This document shows, one piece after another, positions 1 through 11,387 of a stretch of DNA of 64,000 nt (position 1 is its first letter; each line of letters opens with the position of its first letter). The notes beneath the pieces are model-generated. The model did not search any database, was not told where the DNA came from, and saw only the letters and a program-made list of their open reading frames with translations. The stretch is from positions 59,487,560 through 59,551,559 of the forward strand of contig NC_134839.1 in the NCBI RefSeq assembly GCF_965363235.1. Reading direction: 5' to 3'. Origin of the DNA: Mytilus galloprovincialis. Taxonomy: Eukaryota > Mollusca > Bivalvia > Mytilida > Mytilidae. The position numbers and the translations under genes are program-made.

Positions 1-1170
1 TAGATATCGAATACAATGACTTCTTTCACAACAAAACAGCTTGGGGTATAGGAAGCATAGAGCCAAAGAAAGGAACACCAATCCAATAGACTCCATTGCT
101 TGAACCACGACCTGCCATGCTGAAAAAAAATCAACAAATTATGAAATATCATAAATAACATTTACTAACACTTCCCTTCATGGCTTGTAAGCTTTTCTCC
201 TCACTTGTCGTTCATCGTCTGTCGTCCGTTTAAAAGTTTTACAAAGAACACCTCCTCTGAAACTACAGAGCCAAATTTAACCAAAAGTAGACACAAACAT
301 CACGAAATCGTTAGTCGACTACTTTTTTCCTTCATTTTGCCTACTATCTCAAAACTACATTTAGATGAATAGAAACTTAAAATAACAAAAATCATAAGCA
401 AGATCTACTATTGAATAAGCCATCAGAAACCTTTACCTTAAAATAATCTTCTAGTTTAGTTTGTTTTCTGGTAAGTGTTATGTAGGATTATCATATTACC
501 TTATCTACATATTTCGATAAGTAGGAGGTGGAGGAGTAAAAGATAATCCCTCTTAACGATTTGCACATAATGATATATTGAGTATTACTCAACCAGGAAC
601 CTATCAAACACAAAAAGTTCAATGAACAATAAGACTGTACAATGTTTGTTGGTACATGTAGTGATCGGAAACAAGCCAAACGAAGACTACGTCTATAGCC
701 TCAATGTAAGTTTGAGGTGAAGCATATCAATAACAGCGTTATTCCTTTTCCATTTGTGTGTGGTTTTTTTTTTGCAGTGCGCGAACTAAAATATAAAAAA
801 AATACTAAACACCGAGAAAAATTCAAAACGGAAAGTCCCTTATAATTGTAAGTCATGGATAAATATTCCATATCTTTTTTTTTTGTTTGTACTAAAACTA
901 TACCCGATCATATGTTAATCATAAAGCTAACATGTTCTTGGTCTCATAATGTAGTTTATACTCACTTTGAATGTTCGGAAGTTTAATACAAGACGTTGCA
1001 GGATTCGATGTACAATATTGCCATATTCCAAAATATATATCTTCCTTACCGTTGTTATCAAAATACCAGTATGGGGATGCAAAACCTATAACATCTATCA
1101 TACAGGCCAGTATAGTTAACACAGTAGCTATAATTTGTCCGTCCTCTATGCCACAAACTCCCATAGTCAT
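1..1170 (-). CDS. Claudin/PMP22-like four-pass membrane protein, partial (exons 966-1170 and 1-119)
   Basis: The minus strand reads a start codon at 1170, then 68 codons to a GTGAGT donor (exon ends at 966). After an intron (120-965) the frame resumes at an AG acceptor behind a pyrimidine run, at 119, and stays open to the window edge. The junction phases agree (1 nt + 2 nt). Residues 13-31 form a first membrane segment. The extracellular loop carries W35, G48-I49-W50, C53 and C61, the W-GLW-C-C signature of claudins. After the junction, T69-W70 leads into a second hydrophobic segment (about 79-93). Family knowledge: claudins and relatives build septate or tight junctions or modulate other membrane proteins. 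At least 108 residues are visible; the last two membrane segments lie outside the window. It could be claudin, EMP/PMP22 or another member of the superfamily; sequence alone does not separate these. Confidence 0.75.
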
Positions 1171-2325
1171 AAAATTTTACAATATCTCGTTTGAATTCAT
1201 GATGATGAAATTTTATTTCTTGAAACTATGACCAAGTCGACATCAATTTTCATGATTCCATACCTATAAAAAATCAAAACATTAAATTTCTGGTTGAAAT
1301 ATCTAAGAACTAAGTAAGTACACTGAGGGGCTTATTTTGTGTAACCTTCTTTCGATGTTAGACCTGCAATGACATCAAATTATAAAACCTTTGTACCTTC
1401 TGTAACTTAGCTGAAGACAAGCTAATTATGACCAGACAATAGATTTATTGGATTTATATATATATTTTCGAGTAACAGTCGTAGGAATGGCAGATGAGCA
1501 GTTAAGGTTCAACTAAAGTCAAAATATAGGAAACTTCATAAATATCTTAACTTTGCCTGTATTTTTCAATCTATAATGAATAAAGTTCTAAACTATGGGA
1601 ACATATTTTACCTTAAACATACTTATCATATACACACTGTGTCAATTGTTAGGACAGTAAGTAAACTTGAAATTGTTATTTTGTGGCCAAATCAGTTCTT
1701 GGGGTGAACACTAAATTTTCCAAAAAATCTGGAGGCCTGTTAGAAGACTTGATTTGTATAAAATTGGTATGGACGAATACTGTTACATGTAATGCAGTAT
1801 ATTAAAGATTATGTTGATTTTTCAGAAAATGTATTATTTTAAGAGTTTCAGTTAATTTTATGTGTCGAAATATCGAAGGTACAATACAGAAATTGGACAA
1901 ATATGCCATTGAAACATATTTATGTGACAAATCAACATAATAATCGACATGTTTTTGCATCAGTGAATGTGAAAATATTTAAAGTCAAATCATGCAAAAA
2001 AAAAAAGTTCTGATAAAAAAAATCGTGTACCTTCTGCAATCGATATAAATGTTGATACTATTTTTAGGGCACCTTGTGACTGTTATTTTCAAACACTCGG
2101 CATCCAAAGACTGAAACGTCTTCTAACATGAAAACGAGAAGCCCATTACAAAACAGCTAAAGGTAGTTGCAATTTTAAAATGTGTAATTACTATCTTTAA
2201 AAAATGAACAGTCAATACATGATTTATTATAAAATCGTCAATACTTTACCTTACCTTGAACTTTTGTGTCTTATTTTACTCCAGTTTAAATTGGATGTAT
2301 GTAGTAAAATATGTTACTTTATGCA

Positions 2326-2330
<5 letters not shown>

Positions 2331-2363
<33 letters not shown>
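2331..2363. repeat. (TA)n microsatellite
   Basis: About 16 uninterrupted AT dinucleotides are read directly. Confidence 0.95.
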
Positions 2364-2366
<3 letters not shown>

Positions 2367-3088
2367 AATATTTGACAAGGGATAATTTCCGTTTTTTTAA
2401 ATAGATTTCCCCTCTCCTAATTCAAACCTTTAATGATGTTGGTTATGATATGTATAAAGAGAACGGGAAAGTTGTTTTTTTACATTTGAGGATTATATTT
2501 TAAACAGAGATAAGTGATGTATGTCATTGAAGCTTCGCCTTTCTTTCAAACCAAAAGTATGGTCCATTTTCCAAATCCGAAGTCGTCAATCTTTACTTAT
2601 GTTGCTAGTATGGCAGCTTTGGTGTTCTCTGAGGTTCGAACACGGTTATTGCGTATATCTGAATCTACCATCAAATTTGAATCGCCAAGAAAATGACTTC
2701 AAAATGCAATCGGATACATACATTTTGGCAGCTCTGTGGAAAAAAAACTTTTTGGGTCAGTGGTACATGATTGCCAGATACAAAAATCTCAACATAAGAC
2801 CAAATGTTGGTCCTATTTTCATGGTTAAATGGGCAACCTTTACTTTTGTTCTTTAAGAGTCATGGCCATCAAAAAAAGATGATATCAAAGGTGCATGACG
2901 TCTAGCCAAGAAATATTTTTGGAGGCAACAATGATGAACATGCTGAAAATTAAAAAATAAATACGCATGCACAAAAAAATGCCAACATTTATATAAATAC
3001 TTAAGGATGTACTTAGGTTAGGTTACTCAGCCCAGGTTAGGGCATTTTGTCAGATGTTTCGACTCCTTAATTTTCCCTACGATATGGA

Positions 3089-3436
3089 GTAAATAAACTC
3101 ATCATAGATACCAGGACTTAATTTAGTATATACGCCAGACGCACGTTTCGTCTAGAAAAGACTCATCAGTGACGCTCGAATCCAAAAAAGTTCAAAAGGC
3201 CAAATAAAGTACGAAGTTGAAGAGCAATGAGGACCAAAATTCCTAAAAGTTTTGCCAAATCCAGCTAAGGTAATTTATGCCTGAGGTAGAAAAGCCTTAG
3301 TATTTCAAAAATTCTAAATTTTGTAAACAGTTAATTTATAAATATAACTATATCAATGATAATTCATGTCAGCACGAAAAGTGCTGACTACTGGGCTGGT
3401 GATACCCTCGGGAAAATAAATCTCCACCAGCAGTGA
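3089..3436 (+). repeat. Mussel interspersed repeat, 'cgtttcgtctagaaaagact' family, copy 1
   Basis: It starts with 'aataaactcatcatagata', runs through 'acgcacgtttcgtctagaaa' and ends near 'ccaccagcagtg'. A shorter copy in the same orientation lies at 4482-4750, and the two align along almost all of the shorter copy. I recognise it as a very common bivalve repeat. No coding capacity is seen. Confidence 0.8.
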
Positions 3437-3485
3437 AATATTTTGTCCAATAACACCAATTTTCTTTTCATAAAAGCCTTCAAAT

Positions 3486-3614
3486 CAGAGGCGGATCATC
3501 ATTGGGGGCTGCGGAAAATTTGGTTGATTATATAGTGAATCACTGAAGCGTGACTGGAGTGGCCCCTTATGTCAGTCAGCTTCCTACTTACAAAAAGTTC
3601 TGGATCCGCCACTG
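3486..3614. mobile_element. 129-bp MITE, CAG(A/T)GGCGGAT termini, 5-bp TSD
   Basis: The left end CAGAGGCGGATC and the right end GATCCGCCACTG are inverted repeats with one mismatch. The element is flanked by CAAAT on both sides (3481-3485 and 3615-3619). A second copy at 63619-63781 has a different 5-bp duplication. CAG ends with a 5-bp duplication fit the hAT5-type class of hAT transposons; that assignment is inference. Confidence 0.8.
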
Positions 3615-4037
3615 CAAATGTTCATATCAGGTCATTTATTAAACTTTTGGCAGATTCTAGATTTCTTTTTTTCTTTATTTGAGACCCAAATAACACCAAG
3701 GCAAATAATAACTAAAAGTCTGAGTTAGCCTTTTCTCGCCATTTCAAATTAAATAAAATAACCTATTACTATATATTTAGCTTTTAAGTTATATTGTTCC
3801 TTAAACGATGCTCTTCTGACATACAGTATCAATTCTAAATTCTATTGTTGGTTTTTTTTTTAATTTCACTTAAGTACACTGTTACGTAGGGAAAAATGTA
3901 AATTTATACCCAATATTAAAAAACGCATTTTTTAGCATATCATATCGGATATTAATCATTTCCTTAAACATGTATCTGTTGATAAGGACATACTGAATAT
4001 ATGTAATAAATGAGATATCTAGTGTACATGCTGGATC

Positions 4038-5369
4038 ATGGGGAAAAGTCATTCTAGGCCTTCCAGTAAATCATATGATATCAGTAAGTACTCGATTCCT
4101 ATAGTATGTAAGGAGTTGTCTACATTTCAATCGGTCTAAATGTAAGAATGTTTACCATGTAAATACGCATTGACTTTGATGCCTGTGCTGTTAAAACATT
4201 CTGAAATGGTTAACAGGGAAAAGGTTCAGCAATTTAATGGCATGAAGTTTGGAATACAGTAAAAAATATTGAATCCTGTTATAAGACAAGTTAGCATTAT
4301 CTTATATTATTTAGCCACCTCCTGCTCTAACAGCTCCCTAAACATTTTTTTTTATTTGTCCATTTTTCGTCCAGGCTGGTACTAATGTTGATATTATCTC
4401 CCTTTGATTAGTGTTTGGCAGGAAAACATATTAAACTGAATGAAGTCTTCGATTAAATGATATTTCAGTAGTGTTACTTATGAATAAACTCATCATAGAT
4501 TCACGGATTAAATTTTGTATTTACGTTAGGCGCGCGTTTCGTCTACAAAAGACTCATCAGTCACGCTCGAATCCAAAAAAGTTAAAAAGGCCAAATAAAA
4601 CACGAAGTTGAAGAGCACTGAGAACCAAAGTTTTGCCAAATACAGCTAAGGTTATATATTCCTGAGGTAGAAAAAGCCTTAGTATTTCAAAAATTCAAAA
4701 GTTTTGTAAACAGTTAATTTATAAATATCAATGATAGTTCATGTCAGCACAAGTACTTTTAAAGAACTACATGATTAAAAATGAATATAAGCTGAGTCTG
4801 TTTTGCCTGTAAAAATAAATTATATTTTGATTGAAATAATAAAATCAGCGAAAATTGACAAACGAATTATACGTGTACATTTTTTGACACAACCTGACAC
4901 GAAAATATCTTACGGGATACATCACTTACAGTGTATTTTGGTATCGTAGTTTAATATAATTACTATTTAAATTGTCGCCCTTACTATCGTGTGGGGTTCT
5001 TTCTGGTATTAACATATAGATCTACAAAATGTCCATATGCAATTACTGTGCTTACGTTGATTATGACGTCACAAAGAACATATACTCAGTATTATTTCTA
5101 TTCACTTTACTGGAATGAATAATTTTCTTGATTATGTTGTGTCATCCTTTACTTCTAATACCTTTTATTCATTGCTGTATTTAATTTAAGACCAAGAACC
5201 AAAACCAGAAGATACAGAAAACGGTGGTGTAACTGAAAAAAGCATCAAATCTATCAGCGATGACCAACAATGTAGCAAAAGAAGTGACTCATGTCCTGAC
5301 ATCCACAGTGACTCAGGCCCTGTCAAGGACAGCAACCCTAGTTCTAACAAAAACACAGACATAAATTAA
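4038..5369 (+). CDS. Predicted 74-aa hydrophilic protein with N-myristoylation-type start (exons 4038-4083 and 5191-5369)
   Basis: Exon 1 begins with ATGG and ends at a GTAAGT donor. Exon 2 follows an AG acceptor and stays open for 58 codons to TAA. The phases agree (1 nt + 2 nt), giving exactly 75 codons. A candidate AATAAA poly(A) signal sits at 5443, 74 bases past the stop. The N-terminus MGKSHS fits the G2...S6 consensus for N-myristoylation. The rest is Ser/Lys/Asp/Asn-rich with two Cys and no membrane segment, so it looks disordered. The intron (4084-5190) contains copy 2 of the bivalve repeat. I do not recognise the protein. Exon 2 could instead be the last exon of a longer gene, because the acceptor has a weak pyrimidine tract. 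Confidence 0.5.
4482..4750 (+). repeat. Mussel interspersed repeat, 'cgtttcgtctacaaaagact' family, copy 2
   Basis: Same order of motifs and same orientation as the copy at 3089-3436, ending at 'catgtcagcac'. It lies in the intron of the 74-aa gene. Confidence 0.8.
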
Positions 5370-5773
5370 ACTTAATTTTATTTGTTTTGTATGTTTGTTT
5401 GTTTTCGCTTGTTTTTATTATTATACTTACTCTAACTAGACAAATAAATAGAAAGAGAACAAAAACAATAAGACTTTGTTGTCATCGTTATTAAACTTCG
5501 TCTCAATTAGTATTAACACGTGCTCTTGTTTGTCAATTTTTATAGCAACTGATTACATTCCGGAGAATTGTTTGTACATTTGTACTAAATTACAATCCTG
5601 GTACCTTTGATAACTATTTATAGTCATAACTTATACATAAGTATAATTTACTTAGCCAAGCGGTATAACTCAATGTGTAATATGGTTCAATTTAACCGAT
5701 GAACTACATGCAAGCTTTTTAAATTCTTTATAGTAAAATTTAACTATTAAAAACCACTCTCATGACTAATATA

Positions 5774-5885
5774 AAAAAAAAGAAGATGTGGTATGATTTC
5801 TTATGAGACAACTCTTCACAAGAGACCAAAATTAACAACGAAAGGTCATAGTACGGCCTTCAACAATGAGCAAAGTCCATTTTCG
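5774..5885 (+). repeat. Mussel 'gagacaactcttcacaagag' repeat fragment
   Basis: Contains 'agaagatgtggtatgatt', 'gagacaactcttcacaagag' and 'tacggccttcaacaatgag' in the usual order of this abundant mussel repeat. A longer copy is at 61085-61545. Confidence 0.8.
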
Positions 5886-7737
5886 TATATTAATGTCTTA
5901 TTTGATAAGATCTTCACGAAACACCAAGTTTTATACTAAGTAAGATAGATGGATATACATAAATCAAATGCATTCTTTCATTAGTATAATGCATGTTTGT
6001 AATTGTTTAAGGGTTTGAATTTGAGATTGTCATTAAATTTTCACCAGTGGTATGATCATGTAGGTAAATTGTGTTAGTCGCAGTAAGGAAGTAAAATTAC
6101 ATATTCATTATTACAAATGGAATTTTTGTTTCATTAACACGAGATACCGGAGGCAATGCTCTCTGAATGAGAAAAACAGAACTACAAGTTATAGTAGCAG
6201 TTTCTTCACTCTGTATATATTCAGTTTACGGGTTCAATTTATGTGTGATGGGTCGTGCCTAAAAGAGGGGAATGCCCGTGCATCCTCCTCGACTTATTAC
6301 CTGATGATATTTCAGCATTTTCTTTAGATCCTTATGTCTCCTTCCTGTCCTTCTTTCCTGCAGGTCGTCTTCCTCGTCTTTCAAATGGCCCTTGATGGCT
6401 ACCCCCTGGTATTCCTGTTGTTTCGCATCTTTAGGTTTTTAAATAATTAAACTATTTCCTGTAGCACTTGCTTCGTTGTCGACAGCAAATTAAAAAGTGC
6501 CCGATACGAGAATTCCTAAATTCAAATTCCACGTTAGAACGCCTTCTATGACCATGCCATACATGGCAATAAGCTAAAGGCTGCAACACCCACACACCCA
6601 TACAAATATTTGATTGAATAAATCAGATAATTGAAAATATAAAATTTTAACAATCTCTATTATTCTAATTTAATTTGCCGAATAATTCGTGGTTTATTCC
6701 ATTAGAATATGGGATGCACGTGATTGACATCAAAATTTAAAAATTGCAACAGCTGTATTTTAAACAACGCAGGAGAACAAAATGGATATTGTTGGTATAA
6801 TTCGATGGAAATAAAAATCATTCTCAAATTTTTTCAGTTATCCGCTTTGAGCGTTTCAAATAAAGGTAAATCCAGCAACGCCATATGACGCATGAAATTC
6901 ATTAAGACTTAGTGTTCTTTTCCTTTTTTTCAATATTTATTTCTTACTGTAAACCTACAAAAATCCTTGACAAGTCAGTTAATGGTGGTCATCACAGGTC
7001 AAAAACCAAAATAGTAATTACTCGTAAAAACTGGTAAAGTCCAGTACGAAATGTGTATTTCCACACGTATGTATATGAATAATTGATATTTTCTACCCCT
7101 TGCGTTGTAAACAAATAAAAAAAGCACCGTGACCTACAACAAAAACAACATGCCAAATTATTCACGGTTGTCAAATAAGTAAGGAAAAAGATATTATAAT
7201 CTAACAAGTTTATTGAAGGCCGTACAGTGACCTATATTTTTCATTACTTTTACGTCATTTTGGTCTCTGATAGTGCATTGTCTCAATTACAATTGTTCCA
7301 CGTCTTCTTATTTTTTTATATTTTAAACAGTACATCAGAAAGTTTAACAAATTAACGTATTTTACGTAAATCCGGTAGCATGGGTATTATTATTATAAAA
7401 TCTACAAAATACAATCGAAATTGATATACAAATTATTTGTAGCATCCAGAAGTGTCTGAGTACGTATATTTTTTGCAGGTTGCAAGCTGTAGGTTGCAAT
7501 ATGCAAGTCAGTTGAAAATTAAGGAACCAAAGCATATTGTTAATACCGATACAAGTTTCTCTTGAAACTTTGGAAAATAGTGTATTATTAATATTCATTA
7601 TTTACGCACTTTTAGGGAAATATTGCTGAAAATGAATTTGCTTTATCTTGTACTATAATTTGTATCATTTATAAATTATTGTCCAAATATATATAAAATA
7701 AAAGTACAGAATATTAAAACAGAGTTTCTGATCAAAT

Positions 7738-8680
7738 GTCACTTATTTATTTACAGTGCTGTTTCTACTTTCTTCGGTTTAGATTTGAGAAGAACTAGTT
7801 CAAATAATAAAATTATATATTTTTATACAAAGAAATGTTGCAACTTAGACGACAGAGACGGTTTAAGAATCATAAGCTATGAATGTCTTGTTATCCTTAC
7901 CCCCTCTTTTTTTTAAAGGTAAATGGTCGTTCCCTTTTTTTCTGGAAGTGCCACTGTTTTTACTTTCATATGCACGTAAAAGATTGTGCATGCGGACTTC
8001 TACGATACCAAATAAAAATACTCATGATTTTTTTAACAAAGACAAAACTATTGCGTAGTACGTAAGTTGTATTAAGTATTTCAATTTTTCTTTTGTTTTT
8101 TAACAGATTTGAATAAGGAAGATGCGCATACCTGTACATTATAAAAGTGCAAAGTCTTATTTAAAACACGTGGTTAATTTGGATCACATCTTTTATTTTA
8201 TTAGTCCTATATTATAACTTGGCAGTTTCATTCAATCAATTATCAAAGTACGTTTTCAAAAGAGCTGGATAGGTGATTTTATTTTTAGAAAATACGAGTC
8301 ACTGAGGGACAGGAAAGACCTACGAAAGTTTATCTGTAAATTCAATATTGAACATTAACTGTAAATTCAATATTGAACATTAACTGTAAATTCAATATTG
8401 AAAATTAACTGTAAATTCAATATTGAACATTATCTGTAAATTCAATATTGAACATTTTATGTGTTTTGGCATCATCGACATTTAAAATAAGGTTGCAGTT
8501 CAAATTTTAGCCTAAAGTTCCATGGCCTTTTTAAGCTACGTTAGGACATGCATATTTGACAAGTGTCCGACCTTCTCTTTTTTTGTGGAGGACCCAATGT
8601 CATTTATTTATATACAGTGCTGTTTCTACTTTCTTCGGTTTAAAATTGAGAACTAGTTTAAGTAATGAAATGATATATTT
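7738..8680 (+). repeat. Dispersed duplication of ~85 bp (7738-7822 and 8598-8680)
   Basis: Both segments contain 'cagtgctgtttctactttct' followed by 'tcggttta' and 'actagtt', with small indels. They are direct copies about 860 bp apart. No open frame is shared. Confidence 0.75.
8334..8458 (+). repeat. 25-bp tandem repeat, five units, each with a palindrome
   Basis: The unit starts with 'ctgtaaattcaatattgaac' and repeats five times with only scattered substitutions. Each unit contains the perfect dodecamer palindrome TTCAATATTGAA. Confidence 0.95.
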
Positions 8681-9620
8681 CTTACCGTTATAAAACTAAA
8701 ACAAAATCAAATAATAACTGAGACTATATATGAAGCTTTTCAAAACAACTTACAAACTTATTTATATTAAGGTCAGATATTTATTTTGTGAACCATCAAA
8801 TCTCAGGATGAATTACTTGCCTGGTTTCAGAGACAGATTTTTCTTTCTAAATTTTATAACAAGGTTAATTATTTTTCCAACTTATTGTACAAACTTAATG
8901 AAAATACGATCTAATAGTTGAGTACAACTCAGCATCTTTATGCATATATGAAAAGACGTTTAGAAGGCGTTTGTTCTTATAAAACATTTAAATGATAGTT
9001 TTTTAACGAGTACCAACATTTATAAAAGAAAAGCCATAGATCTCACAAAACATGTTAAACCCTGCTGCATGTTTGGTTTTTTAGTTCATTTATATGTTTC
9101 GGAGTTAGGTGTGACATTCATTTTCATTGAACTAGTGCAATGTTTGTTTAGAGGCCAGCTGAATCCCGCCCCAAGGTTGAGGATTTTCATGAATACAACA
9201 TTTCCTTTGCATAATAAATAGAGTAGTGTTATATTTTCAAAGATTTTTTATATTATCATCTTTCTCATTCCCTTAAAAAAAAACTTTCACATTCCCTTTT
9301 GCAGAACTGTCAGTACAATGTTTCGGCTGCCTCACTTCTTTGCTCTTGGAATAAATTATTCTGGAACTACGAGGGGGTTTTCTGTAAAAAGAAAAACCAG
9401 GTCAATTTGGTCATACGCATAGCCAGGTACGAAAAGGAAGAAAACATGACAGACTGACAGCTATACTTTATTTGATGTAAATTCAGATAATGAATATAGT
9501 TCACACTGCGTTAAATCAGTTTGTCAAAACATTATTTTTTTCTATAAAAAGGAAAAATAAAATTATCTGCTTCAGAATGCAAACAAGATCATCAGAACAA
9601 AAATCACATTAAAGGAGAAG

Positions 9621-11387
9621 ATGAATAAAAAACAGATATTGTTCGGGATGTTGATTGTGGCTTTACTGTTGGAAGTCGTAGCTGCTGCACAAGGAGGTAA
9701 GAAAGTTCTTCGAAGTATAACTTTATTCTGTGAAATGTTTGCTTTTAATTTTACAAATTGTTTTCTTACTTGTAAAGTTTGGTTGATTTTCAGTAAATGT
9801 CTGTTTTAACTTTAATTGCTCAGTTTCTGCTAAAGTTGTGTCCCTTGGACAAATTAATGTAGAATTCAAATTCCCAGATCACTATTCCATCAAATTGTAT
9901 TAGAAGCACATATTGTAAGCAAAACATAAAGAAAACAAGCGAATGTATAATGTATATGGATTTGTCTTATTCGTTTGAATATTTTTAAACCGTTTGATTC
10001 TAAACAAACGAAATCAAAGAAAGCACCCGGTTTATACTCATATTGTTTAACTACTTTATATTTACCGTATTTGTAATAACATAAGCAACACGGTGGGTGC
10101 CATATGTGGAGCCGGATCTGCTTTCCCTTCCGGAACACCTGAGATCACCCCAAGTTTGTGGTGAGGTTCGTGTTGCTTAGTCTTGAGTTTTCTATGTTGT
10201 GTCTTCTGTAATATTATTTGTTTGTTTGTCTTTTTATTTTTAGCCATGGCGTTGACAGTTTACTTTCTATCTATGAGTTTGACTCTCCCTCTGGTATCTT
10301 TCGTCGCTCTTTTTTAAGATATGTAATATCTTTTTTTTTTATATGATCCTTAAATTCTAATAAACATTTTTTTGTTGGAGAGGAAAGAGGAAGACGTAGA
10401 GGAGGAGGATATCGACCACGTTATAACCAACGACGTGGACCACCAAAACAAGAAGGAGATTTAGGGAAAGTAAGTTACTTCGTCATAAGATGATCATTTT
10501 CACCATACCACTTTCTTCTTACTTCTTTATATTAAAAATCTAAATTAGGAGTCCATTGAAAGAACTGTTGCCACGATTTGTACCCTACCAAAAACAAATG
10601 CACCGAAGTAACAAAAAATGAAATGTTTGAAATACAACAAATGTGTTGCGTATTATGAGTCCCTTTCTAGTCGATGTTTACTTGCAGTCGTTTGATGTAG
10701 ATAAGATAAGAACGAAATAGAATACATATCACGTAATGCATCTAGAGAGTTCATGTCTCCTGGCATTCATCATATGACAGTATAATAATATCTTTGACAT
10801 CATTGTCGTTGTAACGTACATGATGAGGGAAGATTGCAATTGATTCCGAGAAATTGTTCAATCAATAACAAAAAGTGAATCTTTTTTAATCTTGTTTTCA
10901 CTTGGACGTATCATTTTGGAATTGTTGACAACCGAATATATCAAAGTGTACACTAAAAATTTCTGAATGCCTTAGTTGGTGTATATGGAAACAGACTCTC
11001 TTACATATTGTATGTCCGGTCTATCCTAATTAAAATGGCGTGCAATTATGTATCAAGTTGAAGGTGGTCCAGTTAATACTTTTATTTTCATAGCTGTCTT
11101 TTCATTTGTCAGTTCACAAGGTTCCCTATTTCTAATAATCAAATTGACCACAACGGGAGTACTCATTGCTGTTAGAAATGGTATAGTTCACCGGTTTACT
11201 TTCTATTACATTTGCAAAATGCATGTCAAGCAAAAAAGCGGTCAATTGTAATGTTTTTATTTTATTTTCAGATGGCAAATAGTTTGGATGTGAAGACACG
11301 AGAGGATGGGGTCGTGGGATTGGAAGCAGTAGTGCTGACACCAGCGACGACCTTAGTGATAGCTTGGGTAATGAAGGTTTTGATTAA
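9621..11387 (+). CDS. Secreted cationic Arg/Gly-rich peptide precursor, myticalin-like layout (exons 9621-9696, 10381-10469, 11283-11387)
   Basis: Exon 1 encodes a signal peptide: K3-K4, a hydrophobic core at 6-20, and A21-A23 before Q24. It ends at GTAAGA. Exon 2 (after ...GTTGGAG) encodes residues 26-55, with eight Arg between 28 and 44 plus Gly, Tyr and Pro, and ends at GTAAGT. Exon 3 read from AG at 11281-11282 continues in phase to a TAA and encodes an acidic Ser/Asp tail (74-89) with one Cys (C58). Total 89 aa. Mussel myticalins are linear cationic antimicrobial peptides with signal peptide, Arg-rich mature part and anionic C-terminal region; this has the same order, so an immune-peptide role is inferred. 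Uncertain point: the first AG after the pyrimidine tract (11270-11271) would give another reading frame without the acidic tail. Intron 1 holds a mussel repeat. Confidence 0.6.
10087..10316 (+). repeat. Mussel repeat 'cttccggaacacctgagatc' family (in intron 1 of the peptide gene)
   Basis: Contains 'cttccggaacacctgagatc', 'ggttcgtgttgcttagtctt', 'gccatggcgttgacagttta' and 'ggtatctttcgtcgctc'. A partly matching inverted copy is at 30240-30450. Confidence 0.8.

Larger units (their letters stand above)
1171..4037. other. Intergenic stretch, repeats only
   Basis: I see no convincing gene between the claudin-like gene and the small two-exon gene. It holds a TA microsatellite, one mussel interspersed repeat and a small MITE, listed separately. 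Overlapping open frames at 2514-2856 occur in two registers over the same bases, lack splice signals and match no family I recognise. Confidence 0.5.
5370..9620. other. Intergenic, short repeats and one candidate exon
   Basis: Apart from the repeats listed here (5774-5885, 7738-7822 with 8598-8680, 8334-8458) and a weak minus-strand exon candidate at 6301-6428, nothing stands out. A mussel-repeat remnant on the minus strand is near 7210-7320 ('aaggccgtacagtgacctat'). Confidence 0.4.

Noticed and set aside
2514-2856. Two overlapping open frames, 60 and 111 codons
   Set aside because: Different registers over the same bases, no splice sites, no recognised domain; probably an old repeat.
8334-8458. 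Regular direct repeats resembling a CRISPR array
   Set aside because: The units are contiguous with no spacers, and the genome is eukaryotic.
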